DNA from: Siphonodentalium dalli | Lineage: Eukaryota > Mollusca > Scaphopoda > Gadilida > Siphonodentaliidae | DNA: 64,000 nt | Assembly (NCBI GenBank): GCA_032622095.1 | Contig: CP136063.1 | Coordinates: 83,493,980 to 83,557,979 of the forward strand | Direction: 5' to 3' | Shown: one piece after another, positions 1 to 11,099 of the stretch | Position numbering within the stretch: the first letter of the stretch is position 1 | Layout: each line of letters begins with the position of its first letter | Notes under the pieces: model-generated | Databases searched by the model: none | What the model saw: only the letters and a program-made list of their open reading frames with translations | What the model was told of the DNA's origin: nothing | Position numbers and translations under genes: made by a program

Positions 1-920
1 TTTCCCTTCGGTACTTAGACGCACTCTCCATTCCTCGTCGACGAATTTCGTTCTGAATATACCCATACATACCGATGCGATTGTAACGTATTGGAATGGA
101 TCAACCGCACCAACCAGTTTGAACTTCATATCGCCAGAAAACTCGTCAATACGCGTTGTATATTTCCAGTCGCATTCATGATGTGGGTTCTGAATTTTAT
201 GCAAGCTTGTCTCAAAATATTGACATCACTACGACAATAATCCGATAATTCTTTCTTGAAGATGAAAACTGCATTTGTTTGAGCAGCGTGCCATTTCGTG
301 AAGTCTTTTCGTTCAGCCACACTCATATAATCAGCGCCGTAATATTTGGCATCCGGATAGGGTCCTTCATAATTCTGGTTTGCTGATTTATTGAAAAAGT
401 GCGGGAACCATCCTTTTTTCTCGCCATCCAGACCGAAAGTTTTCGGTAACAGTGCCAACTTCATTGGTAGAAAGCTGAGACTGTCCAGTACTTTGATATG
501 AAGATCTTTTTCCACGTATAGGTACATCAATTTGGATCCATTATATATAACTTTGGGTCTCAATGATTGATCAATGAGATATTCCATGATAAAATATCCA
601 TCGTAACCCTTGAAGTTGTGAGCCAGTGCTATGAATCCCTTGTGTTGTTCCGAGAATAACCATTTTCCAAACTTTTCACCGGTATCAGGACCGCTAAATA
701 TAACCTCTCGGAGCCCGCATGTATCCGAACATAAATTTCGGTCACTCTTCTTCTTCTTCTTCTTCGCATCACTGTCGATACACGCATCACATAGAGGTCC
801 GCAATTTCTACAGTTCGGTTTCACTTCCAACGATTCATGCATGCATTCGTAGCAAGCTGTTTGGGCGACGAGGAAGTTCGGTGTATGCTGGACTTTTCCG
901 CACCATGTTTTTAAACAGTT
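1..920 (-). pseudogene. Maverick/Polinton-type DNA polymerase, exon 2, frameshifted and cut by window edge
   Basis: The exon begins after the acceptor TTTTCAG at 921-927 and continues the polymerase in phase 0, adding further Cys-rich pairs and then the second exonuclease motif (HNFKGYD, its Asp codon at 600-602) and the third (YCRSDVNIL, Tyr and Asp about 224-239). A lysine run matches a CTT microsatellite around 749-767. The frame ends in a stop at 126-128, yet from about 172 leftwards a different frame carries the expected next part of the family, including the VDPFQYVTIAS block, down to base 1. A single missing base near 172 explains this. The lesion could be a real inactivating mutation or a sequencing error. 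Translation past the lesion is uninterrupted to the window edge, so the gene is probably only lightly decayed. The polymerase palm and thumb would lie to the left of the window. Confidence 0.75.
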
Positions 921-1573
921 CTGAAAAGTAATAATTGAACGTTTTAACCTCTAGCTTTATCGATAATAAACTAACAAAATAAAACGTCTACACTTTGTTT
1001 AGATAATTATTTAAAAAAAAAAAATGTTTTGGTATGGGTTCAACGTTAATAAAGAGCGTTGACGTATTACTATTGTTCGTTGGTTGATCCTAAAAATTAC
1101 TCCTTCCAATCTACGTGTCAATATTATAAATGTATATCATGATCCGACATATAGCCTGTATAATTGTCGATTCAAGCACGCAGATATCAAGTTCAATAAA
1201 GTTAAAACAATTATATATTATGTTAGTTTACTATATAACAATTACAAATCTCTTTTCACAAAAAAAATATGGTACACATTTTTTCAATGTGTCAAGAATT
1301 AAAAAAGTTAATTACTCGATTTAACATCTGTGACTCAGTTGAATTTTAATATTGAGACCCCCCTTAACTTTGGTCGAATTCAAGTATGTTATTGTTTTAT
1401 GGTAATCTCACACGCGAGGTAACAGCTAAAGAGCGTTCAGCGATAATCTAATATAATTTTTAAAAATGAAAGAGCGTCTCTACTTATGCGCGCCTTTAAT
1501 AAAGAGCGTTACGTTATCGTGATTTCGACTGTAATGTGTTACATATATATATTACAATTAGGTTAAGACTCAC
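921..1573 (-). other. Intron of the DNA polymerase gene
   Basis: The intron is 653 bp with donor GTGAGT (1568-1573) and acceptor TTTTCAG (921-927), and both flanking exons are in phase 0, so the splice keeps a CxxC-rich region in frame. It holds no ORF of note. It contains two copies of the 11-mer TAAAGAGCGTT (1427-1437 and 1050-1060) and a third in its first 80 bp (1500-1510). Confidence 0.75.
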
Positions 1574-3316
1574 CTGACACTTAGCACATTTCTTGCATAT
1601 ATGATCCTCTTTACAGTCCTGACAATCCTTTGTATGTAAAGGTGTATATCCTTCAGAACATTCCAATATATCGTGTTGAATGGTTTCGAAGTCGAAGAAA
1701 CAGAATTTAGCTCTTTCATCATCAGTAACGGGAGGTATGGCCCTTACATAACATTCGTGTGCTCCCATTGTGTATTTGTCACACGATCTACAAAATGTTT
1801 CTCCGCACACGTGTTGATTCGGACGTCTTTTCCCTCTCTCCATGACTTTTGTACAGTCCAAACATTTCCACCATTTTTGACAAGGAGCTGTCGTTTCTTT
1901 CGAAGCTTGATTAATAGGTTTTGCTTTATGACGCACGAAACATTGATGAGACATACACGTCATATTACAATCTGAACAATGTTCTTTGTTTTCACTTTGT
2001 TCACATTTATCACTTTTACACACGAAACAGGTGTGTTCACAATAATGATTTCCTTTGTGTGAATAATGTTTTAAACAATGCACACAGAAATATTGTGCGC
2101 TAAAGAATCCCGTTATGGATTGTATAGCGTGGAAATGTTCATTAGCAGTGAGATATAAATATATCACGGGTCTTTCTATACCGTCTGTAGGCGCGCTGGT
2201 AATGAATTTATTACCCAGTCTAGCACTGACGACTAGTATTGTCAAATTCAGAGTGTCCTCGAATGCTTTTAGATCTGCTAAACTGGCTGGTCTGTCTGTT
2301 GATACACCTGCGATGACACTAATTGCTTTGGCTAATTTTCCTTGCTCCGTACGTTTTTTGGTCAAAATTTTGTTGTAATAATTGATCGGTACTTTTCTGT
2401 ATTCCGTGATGAGTTGTAAATTATTTCTGGTTCCTCTATTCTGTGTTATTTCTAGCCATTCATCAGGACTGCAAATATTTAATTTACACCAACATGTGGC
2501 GATAGCCCGAGCCATACACATATTGTCGGTATTTTCAATCGTAACGATCGATGTTTTATTTCTTAGATTGTCACTTTCATTATGTAAAGCAGTTATCTTC
2601 CTCCGTGCTCCGCCTTTAGGTAACTCGATGGTGCCTATATCTATGCGGAAACTTTGATTAACAGTCAGTGTTTGGTTGCTGTTCAAAACGAGTTCGATTC
2701 TGTCAATCACAGTGTTAGCATTTAACGTTTGCAACGTTTGTAACGGAACTACTATAGGGTTGTCCAAACTCTCATGGTGAATGATAACTCTGCCAAGATC
2801 ATTGTCAGCCAAATTTCCACGAGCTCTTTGAATAGTGTCCTCGAACATTGAATGTAGATTCCTGTATATGTCGATTAACTTTTTCTCTTTGTAAATTTCA
2901 TCTAATTTGATCTCATATGTTCTCTGTGTTGCCAAATTGTTTCCGAAGATTCGTTCACTCCTTTTGCGAATGCTATATCCGGTTATTTGAATATCAGAAC
3001 TGCCGGCTGTTTGATTGTCTGATTTTACGGCTTCATCTTGATGAGGTGTCTGTTCGTCTTCTCGGTTTTGTAATCCTGATGGTCCAGCTGTACCGGGTTG
3101 TGAGTTGTTAACATCATTTTTAGGCGCATCATGTTCTCCGTATCCGATTTGGTTCGGCCATGGGTCATCTCCTGAACAAAGCGTAGATGCTTCAATTATA
3201 TCTTCATCCAGTTGATAAGCTACGATAGCCTTGTCGTATTCTTCGATGTCTTGCAGAATACATTCTATTTCATAAATTTCGTCCACTGTCAGAGGTGTCA
3301 TTATTTCTTCAGCCAT
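1574..3316 (-). CDS. Maverick/Polinton-type family B DNA polymerase, exon 1 (N-terminal half)
   Basis: This exon encodes 581 residues of a DNA polymerase of the DNA_pol_B_2 type, the protein-primed enzyme that replicates Maverick/Polinton elements. Seen: an acidic, low-complexity N-terminus (about 1-130), a conserved block with NMCMARAIATCW (residues 265-276), a Cys/His-rich zinc-binding-like region (about 411-522, many CxxC pairs), then the first exonuclease motif FDFET (541-545; D542 and E544 are the expected metal ligands). The start at 3316 has A at -3 and G at +4. The reading frame runs into an excellent splice donor (CAG|GTGAGT) at 1574/1573, just after a CxxC-rich stretch. Exon 2 continues in the same phase. 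Exo II and III lie in exon 2; the palm motifs lie beyond the left edge. Family membership is established knowledge; assignment to Polinton rather than another protein-primed replicon is inference, because integrase, capsid and terminal repeats are not in view. Confidence 0.85.
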
Positions 3317-3383
3317 TTTTCGACAAGTCCTGAGTAGTGATTACAACGGCGTATATTCACTATATGGAATACAGCTTAGTAAT

Positions 3384-3396
3384 CTATATTTTTATA
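3384..3396 (-). promoter_or_regulatory. Possible TATA box upstream of the DNA polymerase
   Basis: On the minus strand this reads TATAAAAATATAG, about 70 bp upstream of the ATG at 3316. Position and sequence suit a TATA promoter, but the surroundings are AT-rich, so chance is a real alternative. Confidence 0.3.
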
Positions 3397-3866
3397 CCAT
3401 AAAATCCCGAACATACGCAAGCACGGATGACGTAACATTATATAAGATTATATATATATGAACGTAATGTATGAATAGGCCGATAATTGGTTTTGTACGG
3501 ACGAGGCAACATTAGTTGTTTAACTGGTTATTATTACGTAACCCTGTGTTCCCCCCGCTGAGAACACCTGCACATTTAACAATTGTTAATATCTATTTTT
3601 CTAAACATCGAACATGTCTGAACCTATCATTGGTACAATAGCAGTGATATAATGTTACATCATCGGTGCTACCTGTAGTTTCGGTATATGATCGTAAGTG
3701 TGACTGGAGTGATAAGTGGTTATTACGTAATGTTGTTATAACAATGTCATCAAAGCAATTTCTATAATTGAGTGTCCTGGACGTATGCATGTTTTTGGCT
3801 AACTAATTATCGTGTGAATGACACAGTTTATCAACCTTAATTGATACTAACCCGTTTGTTCAGACA

Positions 3867-4259
3867 TTAAATCGATATGTTTTCTGAATAGCATATAACT
3901 GTGAACGGGGAAATAATATAATTCATTCGGTAAAGCAAAGGTGTGAAAGACACATTGTTACCACCAATGTCGCGTGTGTGATTGCGTGTACAGCGAATAT
4001 GACAATTCATTCTGGAGGGTTGTAATTTCACATTACAATTTTCGACCGTTAGTCTCAATACTTCCAATAATTCACGATAATACACACCTGTCATATGGGA
4101 TAGAGAGAGTGTAAAGAATAAACGCTCTTTATTATTTATGTAAAAGTAATAGTGTCTATTTTCAGGTATGACAATTATATGAACTGCGTCCGATAAAACA
4201 CTGGAATGTATGCATTCATATCGATGGTCACAATGTCCAATAAAGCTATTTCTAAACAT
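3867..4259 (-). CDS. Hypothetical 130-residue ORF upstream of the polymerase
   Basis: I do not recognise this ORF. It encodes 130 residues with mixed charge, no transmembrane segment and scattered Cys and His, and lies on the same strand as the polymerase, 550 bp upstream. If the locus is a Polinton, small accessory ORFs are expected beside the polymerase; otherwise it may be a chance ORF. A smaller same-strand ORF (3593-3790, 65 residues) sits between and looks less convincing. No splice site or promoter decides the matter. Confidence 0.2.
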   Translation of the reverse strand: MFRNSFIGHCDHRYECIHSSVLSDAVHIIVIPENRHYYFYINNKERLFFTLSLSHMTGVYYRELLEVLRLTVENCNVKLQPSRMNCHIRCTRNHTRDIGGNNVSFTPLLYRMNYIISPFTVICYSENISI

Positions 4260-4383
4260 CGATTAATAAATACATTGAAACATTGGTTGAACAAAAAAAA
4301 ATAACGAAAGATATTACACGCAAATAATTTAACATTCGACATTTTTTTAATATCGAGATTATCAGAAACCGAAAACTCGTTAT

Positions 4384-4560
4384 AAATTTTTTATTTAAAC
4401 TTTTTTTTTAGAGAAATAATTTTGGAGGGTTTTGAAATTTTTTCTTTTTTGAAATTTTGGGGTTTTAAAATTTTTTGGAACTTTTGGGATTTTGAAATTT
4501 TTTGGAAAAAATAATTTTTTAATTTTTTTTTTGGGTTTTGATATTTTGGGAATATTTTAG
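4384..4560 (+). repeat. Low-complexity T-rich tract
   Basis: This is an irregular run built from T-tracts with interspersed GGG and GAAATTTT words (for example TTTGGGATTTTGAAATTTTT). The 104-residue minus-strand ORF crossing it is lysine- and phenylalanine-rich and is a composition artefact. Confidence 0.7.
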
Positions 4561-5066
4561 TACAACCAATTTTAGACCCACAAATTCTATTTTTAGATGT
4601 GGGGGTAACGAGGCGCCTATTCTTCTTCTGTTCACGCTGCCCTGATAGTTGGCCTGCGCTATTGATTACACTGTTATAATGTATGCACCATTGGATCTCA
4701 GTCATCGTAGCTCACATTTGAATAATCTTTAGATTATATTATGCCCGTAGAGATCACCGGTACAAAACCTAGGAACTGTTTGATTTTCTGTCCCGTTCTG
4801 AGTCTGAGTTCTGACAGGGAACTTTATAACATTGAACAAACAAGGCAGGGAATATATCTCTTTGTCAATACGTGCTCCTCAATAATAAAATTCACATTAG
4901 GGGGTGGGTCCAGCTCAAGATGGCATGCTTTTCTGTGACTTTTGTCGGCTGCGCCAGTGGGTTGTACTATTGTTTATAGATAGTATATGCACGCAGTGCG
5001 TATCGCCCAATAGCGATCTCTGTTATGACAGGCCTGTTTTGATCTGGTTTGGTTTGGTCACGATTT

Positions 5067-5250
5067 CACCCGTTCAAAACTCTCCCCGGACCAAAGTATC
5101 CCTAGGTATCAAATTTCGCCGAAATTTGTCCGTTTTACCCAAATTGACCTTGCATTGACAGTTTTAAAGGTCAAGGTCAGGTCGGGGTCACGATTTGACC
5201 CGTCCAAAACACTTCCCGGACACAAATACACATAAGTATAAAATTACGTT
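5067..5250 (+). repeat. 130-bp repeat, about 1.4 units
   Basis: The phrase GACCCGTCCAAAACACTTCC and its diverged partner recur at 5067 and 5197, 130 bp apart. The same unit occurs three times at 50262-50600. Each unit contains AAGGTCAAGGTCAGG, two direct AGGTCA half-sites, and an inverted TGACCTT upstream. Confidence 0.75.
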
Positions 5251-5790
5251 GAAATCTATGGAAAGCCGAGGAGGACATGTTGGCTGCGAATTGCTAGATA
5301 TACGACGCGGTATTTTAAAGGTGTTTCAAACTAGGAGATAGAAGTATTCTGCGTTTCAAATGGTGATGAATTATAGTATTTTATTCAAATTTTATGGCAT
5401 AAATTGTTTTTAAAACCGTATATACTATAAAAAATTAATGACTCGAAAATTAAGTGGGCCTTTAAACAAAGTCACAATTGCAGTTAGCCTCATCTCATAC
5501 TCGTCCATTCAGCGATATTCTGCTGCGCAGTTTGTTATAGCCTCCAGTATTCATTGAGCGTTGTAGCCCCAACTGTTATAATTCGCCTTTAGCAGGCGTA
5601 CTCTTGCCTCAGATTATTGAGATATTAGGTCACACGTAATCACATTAAATCGCATCGAAACATAGCAATTGTGTGGGCTGCTTGGCGTGAGTATGTAATG
5701 AGAAATAAGGTCATACGTAATGACATTAAACTCAAGAAAACCCGCGAAAACAAAACAAAATCACATTTAATGTTTTAAGTTATTTCCTTC
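5251..5790. other. No gene seen
   Basis: The stretch is AT-rich and unassigned. It contains one 23-bp imperfect direct repeat (5626 and 5708, AGGTCAYACGTAAT core, 82 bp apart) and nothing else I can interpret. Confidence 0.5.
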
Positions 5791-6260
5791 ATAAAAAGAA
5801 TCTTCGTGATAATGAACCCTCTCAATACTTTAGAATATAGAATTAACCTTAAAATAACAAAAATCTTCGGAACACAGAACCTTCGGAATAACGAACCTTC
5901 GGATTGGTGAACATTCGGAATAGCGAACATTCAGAGAAATTTCGGAATAGTGGACCCTCGGGATAGTGAACCTTCGGAATAGAGACATGCCCCCCAATAT
6001 TCATATTATATGCCCAGAGTTCAAAGCTATGGACCCATAAAATTCTAAACTGGGCCCTTAAAATATTGAACTCCAAATTGGAGCGGGTCCATATATACCA
6101 CAATATAAAAAGAATCTTTGTGAAAATGAACCCTCTCAAATAAGTCTCAATACTTTAGAATATAGAATTAACCTAAAAATAAAAAAACCTTCGGAATAGA
6201 GAACCTTCGGAATAGCGGACCTTCGGGATAGCAAACCTTCATAATAGAAACATGTCCCCA
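5791..6260 (+). repeat. CTTCGGAATAG minisatellite, two related blocks
   Basis: Two blocks (5791-5995 and 6106-6260) start with the same AT-rich lead (AAAAAGAATCTT, then ATAGAATTAACCT) and run into 15-17-bp units of the type ACCTTCGGAATAGCG. The blocks are direct copies about 310 bp apart. The CTTCGGA core is also the core of the arms of the foldback element at 7.5-8.8 kb. Confidence 0.75.
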
Positions 6261-6524
6261 CAATTACACCGGTGACGTAAACACATGTGCTAATCTTTGT
6301 CGTACTATCGTAATTATCGGTACGATTTATACTCTAGTACGAAACAAGAATATATTTCTCCATTCGACCATGAGTATATCCAGATCTCTACACCATTATA
6401 AACTCACTTCGTGGCGGTAACAAATATCGTATAATCATGGCAATCGGGTTTGAAGTTGTGAAGAAAGGGAGTCCGTTGTCAGTGTCTCGTAATATTAAAA
6501 TGGCGAGATACAGCATTGTGCTCA

Positions 6525-6850
6525 TGACACGAATGTGACATTATCACGTAGTTTAGAACAATTCGTTTTGATAAATTTTGATTCCAAGTGTTCGACTGTG
6601 AATGTGGTACACGGGGATCAGGTGCGTGGCGACTGAACAAGATATGTTTTATTGTGTTTTTTTTTAATAACGTTAAACTAATTTCATTGACACGAATGTG
6701 ACATTATCACGTAGTTTAGAACAATTCGTTTTGATCAATTTTGATTCCAAGAGCGCGACTGTGAATGTGGTACACGGGGATCAGGTGCGTGGCGACTGAC
6801 CCAGATATGTTTTATTGTGTTTTTTTTTAATAACGTTAAACTAATTTCAT
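6525..6850 (+). repeat. 163-bp tandem duplication
   Basis: TGACACGAATGTGACATTAT begins at 6525 and again at 6688; the two 163-bp units differ at only a few bases (for example GTGTTCG versus GAGCGCG). It is a simple recent direct duplication with no ORF. Confidence 0.9.
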
Positions 6851-7189
6851 TGCCTTAAGTATAAAAAGGCATCATAAAAAATAGCGGCATTTTCTGCGAC
6901 TACACATTCACAAGTAAATATCGATGCTGGTCTAAATCTGTAACAGGTGAGTTGGTCGGAGACGATACATGTATCAGTAATTGAATAACAATGCACATTC
7001 CTTATTATTCCAAGCTGAATTTTAGTACTGGAGTAAGTCTTTCGGCTGCATACTAAGTCCGTATTATGGTATCGGCCTAACTTGAATCTCCGAACCTGTC
7101 CGGGTTTAATATATATTACTAAATCAAGCATACTTTAAGAACCGATGCGAGACTCTAAATCGGTTCATTTGAACATAAAAACTATGTAT

Positions 7190-7530
7190 ACATGCAAGTA
7201 AAAGGGTCCGTATACAGTAGGTCGATAAAACACACATGCCGACATTCAGAATTTATGTACTCTCAAAAATCTTACCGAAGTCAGCAACTTAACAGCTGTT
7301 TCCGATTTTCGTACGCGGGAAATGAGAAAAAACGCTTTCTTAGACATACAATACAGAAAATATTTATGCAATGTTTTGCCCAATTGCACCATGAAATGGC
7401 AGAAAATGGCGTTAGATTACACGGACATGGCTCATTCGAGCTTCCACATATTGTCTACGTAATTTGAAGGAGGTACAAGATAGGTTGACAAATACACGAA
7501 GTTTTGATATACCGGCTTCATAGTCCCTCT
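7190..7530 (+). repeat. Dispersed repeat fragment, also at 53 kb
   Basis: From 7423 to about 7525 the sequence (GGACATGGCTCATTCGAGCT, then TATACCGGC) matches 53007-53110 with small indels. The upstream part up to 7190 shows no second copy here. The match stops just before the foldback element, so that element may have inserted at or beside this repeat. Confidence 0.55.
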
Positions 7531-7552
7531 ATTGGCTGCGGACACACGTACC

Positions 7553-7870
7553 GCGGTGTCCGAAGACCTATTACTACGAAGGCCCACAACTCCGAAGACC
7601 CGATTCTCCGACGGCCCACAACTCCGAAGACCCGATTCTCCGACGGCCCATAACTCCGAAGACCCGATTCTCCGACGGCCCATAACTCCGAAGATCCGAT
7701 TCTCCGAAAGCCCATAACTCCGAAGGGCCGATTCTACGAAGACCTATAACTCCGAAGACCTATAACTCGAAGGGCCGATTCTCCGAAGACCTATAACTCC
7801 GAAGGCCCGATTCTCCGACGGCCCATAACTCCGAAGGTCCGATTCTCCGAAGGTCCGATTCTCCGAAGAT
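7553..7870 (+). repeat. CCGAAG minisatellite, left arm
   Basis: It consists of alternating 15-16-bp units such as CCGAAGGCCCATAACT and CCGAAGACCCGATTCT, about 20 copies. The three overlapping ORFs here owe their length to this periodicity. Confidence 0.85.
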
Positions 7871-8564
7871 TTTGTTTTATCGGGGTATTATCGTTTACTA
7901 AATAGTGTACAGTCCAGTGGCGAAGCCAAGGGGTCCCAAAATTCCCACTGCCCCCATTAAACCTCTACTTGCTATTTCAGACAATATGGGCCCCTACCAA
8001 AACATGTCCAATGTCATGTAAACGCCCGGAAATCGTTCATGGGGCATCAAAATATTCAAAATTTTCCTACTGCCCCCACCTAAATGGGAATCCTGGCCCG
8101 CCACAGACTATACTATAACGTTACGTTGGCCCATGAGATGCCAGAGTAAACTGTACAGGGGTGAACGGGGAAGAACTTGTCGCCCCTGTGCATGTTAGGC
8201 TACTCTGACATTCTTGCAGCGTTTCGTTATAATATACCCGGTGCACACCAGTGGCGGAGCCAGGGTTCCCATTTAGGGGTGCACATTAATTAGCATATGT
8301 GGGGATATGTGGGGGATATGTCATGCATATGATATGCCGAAAGCTTATCACGAAGGCCTGATTTGGGGAGCGCATACATGGGAGGGGTCGCCCCCCAATC
8401 GTTGGTCCGGGGGCTCCCCTGGGCAGGAACACTGTGAATATTTGAATGCCTAGGAGGGATTTCCTGAAGTTTACATGACATTTGACATGTTTTTTGGGGG
8501 CGGTCTTCCCTAGGGCCCATTGACCCCGCCACTGGACTGTACACTATTTAATAAGCGATAAAAC

Positions 8565-8815
8565 ATGATATTCGGAGAATCGGACCTTCGGACCTTCAGA
8601 GAATCGGCCCTTCGGAGTTATAGACCTTCGGAGTTATGGGCGTTCGGAGTTATAGGCCTTCGGAGTTATGGGCTTTCGGAGTTATGGGTCTTCGGAGTTA
8701 TGGGATTTCGGAGAATCGGGACTTCGGAGTTATGGGCTTTCGGATAATCGGGGCGTCGGAGAATCTGACCTTCGGAGAATCGGACCTTCGGAGTTATGGG
8801 TCTTCGAAAAACGCT
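8565..8815 (-). repeat. CCGAAG minisatellite, right arm (inverted)
   Basis: These are the same units as the left arm in the opposite orientation (CTTCGGAGTTATGGGC and CTTCGGAGAATCGG). Together the arms could form an imperfect stem of about 250-300 bp. Confidence 0.85.
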
Positions 8816-9318
8816 ACGTAACCCGTACCGCAGTATCGATGGCATAGTAGGTGTGACAATTTATTATGATTGAATTTTGGCGACAACTGGTCGTCACAAT
8901 TCTGTGTCATAGATAGTCATGTCGCCCGCTGAGCTTCCGCACAATGAGTTGACTGGACCAATTAACCCATTGCGTTTCACCAAGGCTGATCTCTACTGAT
9001 TATACGTTTTGCTACATTGCATTCTCTACGATATATATAATTGCACGATCGATCGTCCATAATTGTGTTTGACCGTAGTATCATGCACGTTTTATTGATA
9101 TGATCTGGAATTAACAACGCGGACTATACAAGGAACAACACCAGAAAAAGATTGATTATAACGAACTTTGGAAGACTCATTGTGCGAATATGCAGCGGGC
9201 GACATCGCTAGCTATGGCACATTAATTTTGACGACCAATTGTTACCAAACTCCACCATAACAAATTGTCACACCCACCATGCCATCGCTACTTTGGTACG
9301 TGTGTCCGTAGCCATTCA

Positions 9319-10382
9319 TATAGACTCGTTCCATGGCTCATATGTGAGACACTATGACGCTATCGCTCTGTAAGGTCCCCCCATAAGGTAGCAAGAAAAC
9401 CATAGTCAGACATGGTAACGCCCTCAAGATAATATTATTCGGCATATATAAAATATATAATATTCTCGTTTCATAAATGCGCCACCTCAGAATCCAGTTA
9501 GAACAACTAATCCTTCAAAATATTGAAACAACTACGGCTTAGCATTGAAGGTTTCTTATTCACCACATCAGAAAGCCTCTAAATGCGGACCAAAATTCTA
9601 CTCATGGGATTCAATACAACCCCGATACTTCTCAATACGACCTTTAGTCTACATTCCAACTGATGCACACTTCATCAGCAATGTTAGCTGTTATGTTATA
9701 CACTGTGTTCCCACAATAAAATCTTCAAGAGTGGCCCAGCCATTGTTTACACCTAAATATCGAAAGCAATTAACCCGGTCATTAAAATTACATACTGCAA
9801 CAATGAGACATCCGCGAAGATACATATCTGAATACATACATCATGCAAAAAGTCTAATCTGTACTCAAAATAGCGAGTACGTTATTAATCAAAGTTACCC
9901 CACTAGCTCCTATTTTTTTTATAAATGTTATTCGCCAAAAATTACAAAAGTAACGAATATATAAACAGAAGACAGTTCATAAAAATACAGTACAAATACA
10001 ATATTTATATTATATGTTATTATTTGATTATTATATATTATTATACGTTATATATTATATATGCAACGTCAGACATTGTTGATTAATATATTCTTATCGG
10101 AGTTTGTTTACGTTACCTGTTTACCGTCGTTCAGCTTTTCTGATTTGTCGTAATATTTGGCGTATGTGGATAAAACAATTTGTTGTATATTCACCGAAAT
10201 TAAATTACATCTTCTGCAAATGATACCCGATATCTTGGTTATAATATGACAATACGCTAGCATAATTAACGAACCAAAGCTAAATAACTCACATGAGGGT
10301 AGCTGTCGCTTTCAATTTTGTTTTTATCAAATCAGTTTATAAATTCCTGGTATTCCCATCTCAAATTATATGCACATACGGC
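9319..10382. other. No gene seen
   Basis: The only sizeable ORF (9545-9964, 139 residues, plus) has no recognisable domain, a patchy composition and no splice or promoter context; I regard it as chance. The 10.0-10.07 kb part is a TATTATA-rich simple sequence. Confidence 0.5.
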
Positions 10383-11099
10383 CAGGTTTCGCGCTGCCAC
10401 TTGCCAAATTTGCCAATGGCAAAAATATTTCACATTTGGTTAAATATATTTTCATTTGGCAAAAGTTTTGGCAATTAACTTATAAATTTCTCAATAAAGT
10501 TGAAAAATATCGGTCAATCAATACCATTCATTTTAGGAAACTATTACATTATAAGCAAATTTAAATTTTTGAGTCAATGCAATTTTTTTTATAGATTGGG
10601 TGGGATACGAACCCCGGCCCGACGAAAATAGGCACCTGGTGTGTTGTATAGTCCCAAGCATGTTCTAAGAGCAATGCTCGCCATGTTTCGGAAGCAAAAA
10701 TATATAACATTGCTGCTGTGCCGTACTTCCTATATACATATATTACATTATCATTATATTAGTGGTGTTTTATATGGTTTCGGAAAAGTTAACGCCTCCA
10801 TTAAGATACAGTTAATCTGATATCATTAGTATCGATGGTGGAGGGATTACCCGTATTTAGTGTGACGGTGGTGTTTATATAGCTAATTATATTGTGTTTA
10901 TTGTTGTATGATAAACCACCATAGAGATGCGAACTGATTTTCTTATCGATATCGTTCAAACCACGAGTGTCGAAACGTAAGATTCAATAAATGTTGCAGA
11001 AAATGATACTATCAGGGATAATATTTGGCAAATACTAAAAGAATTTGGCAAAAAATAATTTCATTTGGCAAATGTAAATTTCGGTCCACCGCGGACCCT
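10383..11099. mobile_element. Decayed non-autonomous hAT-like element
   Basis: The left end reads CAGGTTTCGCGCTGCCAC and the right end, read backwards, CAGGGTCCGCGGTGGACC. Both run into copies of TTTGCCAAAT-type words, giving imperfect terminal inverted repeats of about 70 bp. CAGGG termini are common in hAT elements. Flanking octamers (CATACGGC and CATATGTA) agree only in part, so the target duplication is doubtful. There is no transposase ORF. Confidence 0.5.
10590..10685 (-). repeat. Possible tRNA-derived SINE remnant
   Basis: On the minus strand GGGGTTCGTATCCC resembles an RNA polymerase III B box and tRNA T-arm. I find no convincing A box upstream, so it is at most a diverged relic inside the hAT-like element. 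Confidence 0.3.

Larger units (their letters stand above)
7532..9318. mobile_element. Foldback element with layered inverted repeats
   Basis: The outermost ends are inverted copies of GGCTGCGGACACACGTACC (7534-7552 and rc near 9300-9318). Inside, the arm 7553-7925 (15-16-bp CCGAAG units, then TTTACTAAATAGTGTACAGT) pairs with 8528-8815 in opposite orientation. A second inverted pair, 8835-8955 and 9165-9298, contains TGTCGCCCGCTG and GTGTGACAATTT on opposite strands. No transposase is present. Two segments inside begin or end with CAGTGGCG (7917 and 8250), a frequent hAT terminus. This fits a non-autonomous foldback or composite DNA transposon; a clear target duplication was not found. Confidence 0.7.

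Noticed and set aside
4391-4705. 104-residue Lys/Phe-rich ORF
   Set aside because: Product of the T-rich low-complexity tract.
7432-8821. Repetitive ORFs in the foldback arms
   Set aside because: They are frames across the 15-16-bp minisatellite on both strands.
9545-9964. 139-residue ORF as a gene
   Set aside because: No domain, no splice or promoter context, composition like translated AT-rich non-coding DNA.
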